Positions 27,054 through 34,341 of a DNA stretch of 64,000 nucleotides are shown here, piece after piece. Every line of letters starts with the position of its first letter. Position 1 is the stretch's first letter. Origin of the DNA: UBA2166 sp964463965 (GTDB lineage Bacteria; Nitrospirota; Nitrospiria; Nitrospirales; UBA2166). The position numbers and the translations under genes were made by a program. The stretch covers positions 1 to 64,000 of the forward strand of contig CAYXED010000004.1 in NCBI GenBank assembly GCA_964463965.1. The letters are read 5' to 3'. The notes under the pieces were generated by a model, which did not search any database, was not told the DNA's origin, and saw nothing but the letters and a program-made list of their open reading frames with translations.

Positions 27054-29832
27054 ACGCTTCCGCCATAATCTGAGCAACATGTTTTACTTCGGTCTCTCCT
27101 TGAAGACCATTATTTAATTGAATCATACACGCTGGACAACTTGTAGCAACAATATCAGCACCACTTTGTTTTATAGCCTTTCGTTTTCTCTCAAATATCT
27201 TCTGTGAGCCTTTATAGTTTTTGACAATGTAAGTTCCCGCTCCCCCTGCACACCGTTCAGCATCTTCCATTTCTACAAGTTCACTCCCAGGAATACTACT
27301 CAGAAGCACCTGCGGTGCTTTTGTCACTCCTGCCGCTCGCAGGTGACAGGATGAATGGTAGGTAATAGTTTTTGATATATGCGTATTTGGTGTTAGGGCA
27401 TTAGGTTGTTCAAGCAAAAACTCAGAGATATGTTTTACACGACTTTTAAGTTGTTTGGCCTGCCCGTGACGTTTTTTATCTGTAAATAAAGTTTCATAAT
27501 CCTTTAACATAAGTGTACACGATGCACAACCCGTGACAATAGTATCGTAGTCCTGTAAAGAATCAATATTAAATAATGCATTCTCTTTGACCTGATCAAG
27601 ATATCCATATGTTTCAATCGGTGTCCCAGAACAACGTTGAGGCGGTAATGCCGGCTCAAGACCTTGCTCTCTGAGAATAGCGATCACTGCATCACCAACA
27701 CCATCCCGAAAATAGTTTGCGGCACACCCATGAAAGTATGCAACTGCTGTGTTGTTGCTGTTGTTTCTTGTAAGGTTATGATAGCGTTCTCGAAGAAGGT
27801 TTGCTGCAAATCTCGGCAGCTTCATATCTCTGGGAAACTCTGCTGTTGACGAGAGCATTCGAAAGATAGGAGCAGCAATTTTTTCTATCACAGCACGTGG
27901 TAATGGACGATCCCACAACAGCTGTGTTTTACCAATAAACTTTACTAATGGATTGAATATCCATGACCTCGACTGTAGCGCCACCGCAACTCCAGCTAAC
28001 CAGTTTGGATGTTCTGCTCTCTTATCTAAGATAAGTGATGAAACATCAACACCCGCCGGACAGACTGATCTACAGGCTTTACAGTTTAGACAAGCTTCCA
28101 CAACGCGCTCTGCATTATCATAACTATAGTTTTCGGCTGTTAGAATATGAAACCATCCTCGAGCACTCATATCCTCTGATCCAGAAAGTTCATAGGCAGG
28201 ACAAACAGCATTACACTTCCCACATGTGGCACATGATTTTGCCAAACGATCATAATCAATATTTTTCTGAAAGGGAGTTGTTGCAATCTTAACCCCTGGA
28301 TTTAAAATCCCTTGTGGGTCGATAGAAGTTTTGATCATTTCAAATATTGAATATAATTGATCTCCATACATTGGGCGCAACATTTCTGCGCGTATACGTC
28401 CATCCCCATGCTCCCCGCAAATAGACCCTTCAAACTTTTTTATTACAATTTCATGAATTTCTTTGTGTGCTTTCACCATCCCTTCCATGTCATTTTGATC
28501 ATTAAGGTTTAGGAGGGGAGTGACATGTGCATTGCCATCACCAATATGACCGAATATAGCCACAGGTATATTTTGTGCAGCAAAATACTCTTCAAGATAC
28601 CGAATCAGCTCTGGGACCTTGGCAGCGCAAACAACTACATCATCAACAAAATTTATTGGTTTTTGAGTTTCACTATATTTGTAGAGTGTAGGAAAAATGG
28701 CCTTTCGAACAGCCCATAAATTCTGCTGTGCAATTGGTTCCTTTGCAATTTCAGGTTGGCCACACAGTGTTAGCTGCTTACACACTTCATGCATCTTTTT
28801 CAGTTGATCTTCTATTCCATCATTCTCATGATGCGCAAATTCAGCAAGTATCGTGGCCTCAGTATCTTCTGGTATGGCAAACTTTTCACGCCCAATTAGA
28901 TTTAAGGAATTTCCATCAACGAGCTCGAGTGCAGTTGGATCTAAGGAAAGAAATTCTGGAAGGGCGATACCAACATCATCAAGTGATCTGAAATTGAGCA
29001 ACACAGTGGCAGTTCTCTTTGGTTTTTCAATAAGCTTTAGCGTAGCCTCTGAAATAATTCCGAGTGTGCCTTCACTTCCTATAAAAATTTTTGTTAGATC
29101 AATAATGCCATGCTCAAAACCCTCGATCACATCGAATACGTTATACCCACTACTATTTTTGCTAACCTGAGGGCGTTTTGATCTTATTAGTGAAGAATGA
29201 GTCTTTATATTTTCAATAATCCCGTGTAACGCTTTTTGCTCAGAGAGAAGTGACTGAATCTCTGGATCATCTACCTTTCTAGGGCTGAGTTCGACCCATG
29301 TTTTATTAGGAAGTAAAACACGTAAATGCTCCACATTGTCTTTCACAGACCCGTACCTCAGGGAATGTGGGCCAGATGAGTTATTAGCCAGCATACCTCC
29401 GATTTTACATACATCACCACTTGATGGGTCTGGACCAAACATCAACCCCTCGTGCGCGAGATATTTGTTCAGCTCCGCATAGATTATGCCCGGTTGCACG
29501 CGAATCTGACGTTTATCTTTGTTCAAGTTGAGAATACGATTCATGCGTGAAATATCGACAATAATACCTTCACCAATTGCGGACCCTGTAAGGTTGGTTC
29601 CAGCGGCACGTGGGGTGATTGGTATCCCAGTTGAAATGGCATAAGCGAGCACATGCTCTAAGTCAGATTCTGACTCCGCAAGCACGATCGCACTGGGTTT
29701 GAAATTGTAAATACTTGCATCAACGGCATAGGCCGTCAGGGCAGGAAAATCGTCGAGCACCTTTTCATCGCCTAAAGAACGACGAAGGTCCCGAGCGATC
29801 GTTAAACGTGTGTTGGTTTCTTGTACAGTCAA
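27028..29832 (-). CDS. Fused FAD-linked oxidase / 4Fe-4S / CCG dehydrogenase, GlcD-GlcF or D-lactate dehydrogenase type
   Basis: A 934-aa flavin oxidoreductase that oxidises a 2-hydroxyacid such as D-lactate or glycolate; the substrate is not resolvable by sequence. The FAD_binding_4 domain (about 40-215) includes ITPRAAGTNLTGSA. The FAD-oxidase C domain (about 220-480) includes FGHIGDGNAHVTP and GEHGDGRIR. A ferredoxin-like pair has CATCGKCNAVCP and CLNCKACRSVCP. Two cysteine-rich CCG domains follow, with RCSGTPIETYG and RCAGGAGTY. The first Cys of each CCG is kept but the second is Ser or Ala. The start is a TTG at 29832, because no ATG lies near the conserved N-terminus. It follows the PCP_red gene at 23 bases. 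Confidence 0.87.
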   Translation of the reverse strand: MTVQETNTRLTIARDLRRSLGDEKVLDDFPALTAYAVDASIYNFKPSAIVLAESESDLEHVLAYAISTGIPITPRAAGTNLTGSAIGEGIIVDISRMNRILNLNKDKRQIRVQPGIIYAELNKYLAHEGLMFGPDPSSGDVCKIGGMLANNSSGPHSLRYGSVKDNVEHLRVLLPNKTWVELSPRKVDDPEIQSLLSEQKALHGIIENIKTHSSLIRSKRPQVSKNSSGYNVFDVIEGFEHGIIDLTKIFIGSEGTLGIISEATLKLIEKPKRTATVLLNFRSLDDVGIALPEFLSLDPTALELVDGNSLNLIGREKFAIPEDTEATILAEFAHHENDGIEDQLKKMHEVCKQLTLCGQPEIAKEPIAQQNLWAVRKAIFPTLYKYSETQKPINFVDDVVVCAAKVPELIRYLEEYFAAQNIPVAIFGHIGDGNAHVTPLLNLNDQNDMEGMVKAHKEIHEIVIKKFEGSICGEHGDGRIRAEMLRPMYGDQLYSIFEMIKTSIDPQGILNPGVKIATTPFQKNIDYDRLAKSCATCGKCNAVCPAYELSGSEDMSARGWFHILTAENYSYDNAERVVEACLNCKACRSVCPAGVDVSSLILDKRAEHPNWLAGVAVALQSRSWIFNPLVKFIGKTQLLWDRPLPRAVIEKIAAPIFRMLSSTAEFPRDMKLPRFAANLLRERYHNLTRNNSNNTAVAYFHGCAANYFRDGVGDAVIAILREQGLEPALPPQRCSGTPIETYGYLDQVKENALFNIDSLQDYDTIVTGCASCTLMLKDYETLFTDKKRHGQAKQLKSRVKHISEFLLEQPNALTPNTHISKTITYHSSCHLRAAGVTKAPQVLLSSIPGSELVEMEDAERCAGGAGTYIVKNYKGSQKIFERKRKAIKQSGADIVATSCPACMIQLNNGLQGETEVKHVAQIMAEAYGIEDKKC

Positions 29833-29855
29833 GATAGAAGAAGATACCTTCTACC

Positions 29856-30503
29856 TTACATAAAACTCATAAATTTTGTTTTCGCTTCATCCATAATGTC
29901 TGCGGTTACTTGTGAGGAACCCTTATCTTTAGTCATCCGCTCAATCTCACGCTTCGCCATAGGTCGGATAAAGTCAGGAAGTCGTTCAAGTCGTGCCTCT
30001 GCTTCTGGCGACCACGTAATATCGTTTGCACTATTTTTTACATCATCCATGACCTGAATCGTGACAGAAGAAAAATCATTCTTCCTTGCATATTCTTCAA
30101 CATCACGCTTAACCACAGGGCGAATCATTGATGGAATTCGCTCTAAACGTTCCGTAGCTTCTGCACTCCACTCAAGTGGTGGAGCAGATGTCCCTGAGCC
30201 TGTAGTAATACCTGAGGCGGCAAGCATGTCAGAGAAAGGACATGCCCCTCCACCGGATGAAGATTCACCATCCCCACTTTTCAGTGTGTCCTTAGTCATT
30301 TCAAATGGAGTGGCTGGCGCGGTTCTCCCACCAAGCTTGACCCCTAGAGAACTAACTAAGGAAGTTTCCCCAGCATTGGTTACCATTGAAAATCTTGTTT
30401 TGCAAGATGGGCAGCCAAACGTAATACCCAAAGAGTTGTCAGCCACAGCATCAACATTTTCAAAATTCATATAACCTTCACATGTCAAACAAACAAATTT
30501 CAT
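29856..30503 (-). CDS. PCP_red double-domain protein with N-terminal zinc ribbon
   Basis: A 215-aa protein with no assigned function. The N-terminus holds a zinc-ribbon-like CxxC pair (Cys5/Cys8 and Cys31/Cys34). A Gly/Ser-rich linker follows (about 70-105). The C-terminal half holds two copies of the PCP_red helical unit, each opening with EWSAEATERLERIPSMIRP or TWSPEAEARLERLPDFIRP. That unit is otherwise the tail of the light-independent protochlorophyllide reductase subunit B. No pigment-synthesis genes are present here, so the unit is probably used in another redox or metal-handling context. It lies 27 bases after mrp and 23 before the dehydrogenase. GGAGG precedes the ATG. Confidence 0.7.
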   Translation of the reverse strand: MKFVCLTCEGYMNFENVDAVADNSLGITFGCPSCKTRFSMVTNAGETSLVSSLGVKLGGRTAPATPFEMTKDTLKSGDGESSSGGGACPFSDMLAASGITTGSGTSAPPLEWSAEATERLERIPSMIRPVVKRDVEEYARKNDFSSVTIQVMDDVKNSANDITWSPEAEARLERLPDFIRPMAKREIERMTKDKGSSQVTADIMDEAKTKFMSFM

Positions 30504-30530
30504 GATGCAATCCTCCGTGTCATGCCACCA

Positions 30531-31451
30531 TCACAGTTTTTCTGCCAGAAGCTTCTTAAAATCAAGCACCTCAAGAATCCGTTTTGAAATTTCTGTATAG
30601 CGAGCAATCGTTGAATGAGTAGAATCCAGTAAAGGCTTTCCCTTATCAAATGATCGTGCTAGATCGCGATCAAATGGAATCCGGCCTAAGAACGGTATAT
30701 CTAGAGTCTCACACATTTCATCGGCCTGACTTTCAAATAACTCACTTTCGGTTTCGCATTCAGGACACCGAAATTCACTCATATTTTCAATCAAACCAAG
30801 AATTTTTATGTTGAGACTTCGTGCATACAAAACTGATTTTCTAACAACATCCATCGCCATTTCTGATGGCGTGGTGACAATCACTGCTCCGTCAAGATCA
30901 GGAATGAAACTTGAAATAACCGGTGGTTTGTCCGCCGCTGCACCTGGAGGAAGATCAATTAACAAATAATCCACTTCTCCCCACACGATATCGGCTAGAA
31001 ACTCTCGTATTACGGTCATTTCAAGGGTACCCAACCAAACTGGACTTAAATCCATAGGACGATTCCAGCGAACTGGTGATAGGTCGTTAAGGAAAAAGTC
31101 CATGGACCCTACTTTTATGCCAAGAGGACCAACAGGGGGTAACGCGCCCTCTGGCGTCATTGTCAATTCCTGACCACGAATTCCTAACATGTGAGGAACA
31201 CACGGACCGTTTAGGTCAACATCAAGAACAGCAACCTTTTTATCCTGTCGTGCAATGGCAAGAGCAAGATTCACAGTGGTCATACTCTTTCCTACTCCAC
31301 CTTTTCCACTGAGAATAGCAAGCTTTCTCTGGATACCCACCATTCGAGACTGTAATTGCTTGGTTTGCTCGCTAATTTGCTCAACAACTTTTGCATCATC
31401 TTCATACTTAAGTTTTGAGAGTATGTCTTTCAAGTTTTTCGATTCAGTCAT
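30531..31451 (-). CDS. Mrp/ApbC/Nbp35 family Fe-S carrier P-loop ATPase
   Basis: Cytoplasmic ATPase of the MinD/Mrp group that carries or inserts iron-sulfur clusters. The deviant Walker A is LSGKGGVGKS (about residues 47-56), followed by VAVLDVDLNGP. LLIDLPPGA is the switch II/Walker B region. FRCPEC is the CxxC pair used for cluster binding at the dimer interface. The 306-aa length is close to ApbC. Placement directly upstream of PCP_red and of a multi-Fe-S dehydrogenase fits a role in maturing those clusters, which is inference. Confidence 0.85.
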   Translation of the reverse strand: MTESKNLKDILSKLKYEDDAKVVEQISEQTKQLQSRMVGIQRKLAILSGKGGVGKSMTTVNLALAIARQDKKVAVLDVDLNGPCVPHMLGIRGQELTMTPEGALPPVGPLGIKVGSMDFFLNDLSPVRWNRPMDLSPVWLGTLEMTVIREFLADIVWGEVDYLLIDLPPGAAADKPPVISSFIPDLDGAVIVTTPSEMAMDVVRKSVLYARSLNIKILGLIENMSEFRCPECETESELFESQADEMCETLDIPFLGRIPFDRDLARSFDKGKPLLDSTHSTIARYTEISKRILEVLDFKKLLAEKL

Positions 31452-31482
31452 CTCTTCAAATCATCCTATCTCACAAATAACA

Positions 31483-31524
31483 CCCTACGGGTCCCCTCTG
31501 AAGCGAGGTACCATTATCGTAGGG
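31483..31524. other. Imperfect stem-loop upstream of mrp
   Basis: CCCTACG (31483-31489) pairs with CGTAGGG (31518-31524), and inner segments GGT/ACC and CCTC/GAGG extend the stem. It lies 32 bases upstream of the mrp start codon, within its probable leader. It could be an attenuator or processing site; no T tract follows. Confidence 0.4.
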
Positions 31525-31566
31525 CATAGCGAGGCTGTCAAACTTTTGATAATCAGTGGGGAGAAA

Positions 31567-31588
31567 ACCCATCAAGCCAAAAATGGGA
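31567..31588 (-). terminator. Weak hairpin after xth
   Basis: On the minus strand a 5-bp stem (CCCAT/ATGGG) around a T-rich loop is followed by TTTTC, about 25 bases after the xth stop. It is short, so it is only a possible terminator separating xth from mrp. Confidence 0.3.
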
Positions 31589-31612
31589 GAAAGATATATT
31601 CGTGTGGTATAT

Positions 31613-32380
31613 CTAAAATTTAGCCCACATCACAGTGTGGTCAGAAGGATTTTCCATATTTCGTGGCTTAACGTCTACTTCTGCTTTAAGGCATTTTTCC
31701 GCAAGCGGTATTGTTGCCAAGATATGGTCAACTCTCCAACCACGGTTCTCAATCAAGGTATTGGGTTGTCGGTAGTCCCAAAAAGTATATTGAAGTTTTT
31801 TAGGATGCAGTTTTCGAAATACATCTGTGAAACCCCATGATACTGTCTCATAATAAGCTTGTCTTACATCTTCATGAAAACAAACGTGTTTAAGTTTTGT
31901 GTTCGGCTTGTCAACGTCAATTGGCTCAGGAGCAACATTCATGTCACCACACCAAATTACTGGTTTCTTGGCAGACAAATTCTTAGAAAAATACTCCCGT
32001 AAACGCTTATACCACTGAAGTTTATAAGAATATTTTGGCGAATCTATGCTTGCTCCCTGAGGTACATAGGTATTCACAATAGTGACTCCATCAATGGTTG
32101 CCCGAATAAGCCTCGCTTCATCGGGTTCTCCTCCATCACAAAACCCACTCACTACCTTGGTGGGAACACTCAGAGTTAATAGGGCAACACCATTGTATGA
32201 TTTCATTCCACGAAATGTTACATGGTAGCCAGACCCATCGAAACTCGACAGTGGAAATTCAGAGTCTTGAACCTTGGTTTCTTGAAGGCATAACACATCA
32301 GGCCTATGGTATCTCAACCATTGGAGGACAATAGGAAGTCTTTTGCGGATGGAATTGACGTTAAAGGTTGCAATTTTCAA
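31613..32380 (-). CDS. xth: Exodeoxyribonuclease III
   Basis: Mg-dependent AP endonuclease and 3'-5' exonuclease for base-excision repair. The family residues are visible: FNVNSIRKR, LQETKVQDSEFP (Glu metal ligand), GDMNVAPEPIDVD (catalytic Asp and Asn) and NPSDHTVMW (Asp-His pair at the C-terminus). The protein is 255 aa from a TTG at 32380 that overlaps the SDR stop (TTGA) and sits 7 bases after AGAGGA. Translation is thus probably coupled to SDR. A GTG further upstream is in frame but falls inside the SDR gene. Confidence 0.92.
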   Translation of the reverse strand: MKIATFNVNSIRKRLPIVLQWLRYHRPDVLCLQETKVQDSEFPLSSFDGSGYHVTFRGMKSYNGVALLTLSVPTKVVSGFCDGGEPDEARLIRATIDGVTIVNTYVPQGASIDSPKYSYKLQWYKRLREYFSKNLSAKKPVIWCGDMNVAPEPIDVDKPNTKLKHVCFHEDVRQAYYETVSWGFTDVFRKLHPKKLQYTFWDYRQPNTLIENRGWRVDHILATIPLAEKCLKAEVDVKPRNMENPSDHTVMWAKF

Positions 32381-33114
32381 TCCGTTATTCCTCTGCCCCA
32401 ATCGGCCCACATTCTATCCACAACTACACGATGAACAATTGCATTTGGCCCGAGAGTCACAAGATAAATTGCTGTTTCAGCAATATCAAAAGGATCAATC
32501 AATCCACTTTTTTCTATTTCTTCTCTTGACGAATCTACTAATTCATCTGCAACTCGCCCAGGACAGATCGCAGTAACGCGTATTTTGTGTGGACGTCCTT
32601 CATCAGCCAACGCCTGAGTCAGCCCAAGAATTCCAAATTTTGATGCGCTATAAGTTCCAGTTCCGGACCATGACTCTACCCCGGCAACGCTTGACATATT
32701 TATGATATGTCCGCCGCCATTTTTTTTCATCGCCCGGAACCCTGCACGGCAACAAAAAAACATTCCCTTAAGATTTACATCCATGACACGTTCAAATATT
32801 TCAGTCTGTGTATCAGCAATATGTTCCCCAAGAATAATTCCGGAATTATTTACTAAAATATCAATCTTCCCAAATTGATCCTCAGTTGTTTCAATCAGTC
32901 TTCTTACTTGTCCCTCATCCGTCACATCAGTTTGGATGACCACTGCGGAACCTCCTTGTTCACGGATAGTCGAAGCGACTTGCTCACATAGTTTCAGTCT
33001 CCTCGCTGCAATTACAACAGTTGCCCCTTCTTCCGCAAATCGAAGTGCAATAGCTTTACCTATGCCACTACTACTTCCTGTAACAATCGAAACTTTATTT
33101 TCTAACCTCTTCAT
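32377..33114 (-). CDS. Short-chain dehydrogenase/reductase
   Basis: NAD(P)-dependent oxidoreductase with the classical SDR motifs: TGSSSGIG for the dinucleotide, NNSGI for the fold and the catalytic MSSVAG Ser with YSASK Tyr-Lys. The RR after the second strand (AARRLKL) hints at NADP preference. The substrate is unknown. I start at the ATG at 33114 (MKRLENKVSIVTG), which follows AAGGTG and overlaps the stop of the upstream regulator by 4 bases. It and xth are linked by another 4-base overlap, so the three genes form a tight unit. Confidence 0.88.
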   Translation of the reverse strand: MKRLENKVSIVTGSSSGIGKAIALRFAEEGATVVIAARRLKLCEQVASTIREQGGSAVVIQTDVTDEGQVRRLIETTEDQFGKIDILVNNSGIILGEHIADTQTEIFERVMDVNLKGMFFCCRAGFRAMKKNGGGHIINMSSVAGVESWSGTGTYSASKFGILGLTQALADEGRPHKIRVTAICPGRVADELVDSSREEIEKSGLIDPFDIAETAIYLVTLGPNAIVHRVVVDRMWADWGRGITD

Positions 33115-33431
33115 CTTTTCACCTTTACTTGTAAGCACTCAATCCCATATAACGGAGAAGATATTTTTTTGCCTCGACATTGAGGACATCGCCCAGGTCG
33201 TGTAAATCTAGTCCGAGTAAAGAATTCATAGCCACATTCATAGCAAGAGGAGGGTTTCATAACAAATCTTCTCGAAGTGTCTCGAGATACAGATCTAAGG
33301 ATATGAGGCATATGCCCTTCAATGTCATTCTGTGGAACGCCTATCTCCGATGATAACATTTTGGCCGAACACAAGTTTTTGGTAATATGCCATATGATTT
33401 TTTGCCGTATTGTAAGAGAACTGTCGCGCAT
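33111..33431 (-). CDS. HTH regulator fused to a C-terminal zinc ribbon (COG3357-like)
   Basis: A 106-aa candidate transcription regulator. The N-terminal half is a winged-helix-like segment, TIRQKIIWHITKNLCSAKML then SSEIGVPQNDIEGHMPHI. The C-terminus carries SCYECGYEFFTR and GRCPQCRGKKI, four cysteines forming a zinc ribbon. This pair of domains matches a group described as HTH-Zn-ribbon predicted regulators. It overlaps the SDR gene by 4 bases (ATGA) and so is likely cotranscribed with SDR and xth, which may be its regulatory targets. The start at 33431 is the first ATG that gives the family N-terminus. Confidence 0.7.
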   Translation of the reverse strand: MRDSSLTIRQKIIWHITKNLCSAKMLSSEIGVPQNDIEGHMPHILRSVSRDTSRRFVMKPSSCYECGYEFFTRTRFTRPGRCPQCRGKKISSPLYGIECLQVKVKR

Positions 33432-33577
33432 CAATGCTACCAAAACCACCTTAGTTGTGGTGTGCCAAACAGGTTACAATAATTCTTTTCCAATTGCATT
33501 ACACGTGTTTCCATGCAAGAATTATTGACGTAACATGGCTCCACGATATAAATATATGCCTAAAGACTAAAAAGACA

Positions 33578-34339
33578 ATGAAAAGAAAACTAATTATAGT
33601 CACAACCTGCATACTTGTTCTATTAGGCTCTGCAGCATATGCGGAGCTCAAAGAGACAATACGTTTTCCATCCGAAGATGGGTTAATGGTTACTGCCGAC
33701 CTCTATATTAAACACAATGCAAAAGACGCCCCATTTATTATTCTCTATCATCAAGCTGGGTGGAGCCGAGGTGAATATGCTGAAATCGCGCCTAGACTAA
33801 ATCAGTTAGGGTTTAATTGTATGGCAGTTGACCTTCGCTCTGGAGGAAAAGTTCGAGGAGTACGGAACCACACGACTATCCGTGCAACTCAGCAGCAAAA
33901 AAACATGTCATATGAATCCTCGCTCCCAGACATGTTGCGTGCCATTGAAGCCGCAAAAAAGGGATTTGCCTCAGGAAATGTTATTCTTTGGGGAAGTTCA
34001 TATTCAGCCTCACTGGCACTAAAAGTTGCTGGAGATTGGCCAGATCTTGTTGATGGAGTAATTGCGTTCTCTCCAGGGGAATATTTCAAAACTCATACAA
34101 AAGATTGGATTCAGAGTTCGGCTACACACATCACAGTGCCAACTTTTATCACATCGGCACGTGGTGAAACTCCAATGTGGGAAGAAATATTTTCGTCAAT
34201 TCCAACAAAGGAAAAATCTTCGTATGTGCCCTCAACAAAAGGTAATCACGGATCCCGTGCATTATGGGGACAGTTTCCCGATAATGATGGGTATTGGATG
34301 GCAGTGGAAAAGTTTCTTTCAGCACACTTTGCGCCTTAA
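33578..34339 (+). CDS. Exported alpha/beta hydrolase, dienelactone-hydrolase-like
   Basis: A 253-aa secreted or periplasmic hydrolase. The signal peptide is clear: MKRKLIIVTTCILVLLGSAA, with cleavage near AYA-EL. The nucleophile elbow is GSSYSA, and the His is probably in KGNHGSRAL. It has the FIILYHQAGWSRGEY oxyanion strand and the AVDLRSGG turn seen in the dienelactone hydrolase and X-Pro dipeptidyl groups. I start at the ATG at 33578 because it begins the signal peptide. The frame is open further upstream, and that part is not translated product by composition. Substrate unknown. It is convergent with the ACT-GlnE-like gene, with 2 bases between the stops. Confidence 0.75.
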   Translation: MKRKLIIVTTCILVLLGSAAYAELKETIRFPSEDGLMVTADLYIKHNAKDAPFIILYHQAGWSRGEYAEIAPRLNQLGFNCMAVDLRSGGKVRGVRNHTTIRATQQQKNMSYESSLPDMLRAIEAAKKGFASGNVILWGSSYSASLALKVAGDWPDLVDGVIAFSPGEYFKTHTKDWIQSSATHITVPTFITSARGETPMWEEIFSSIPTKEKSSYVPSTKGNHGSRALWGQFPDNDGYWMAVEKFLSAHFAP

Positions 34340-34341
34340 CG

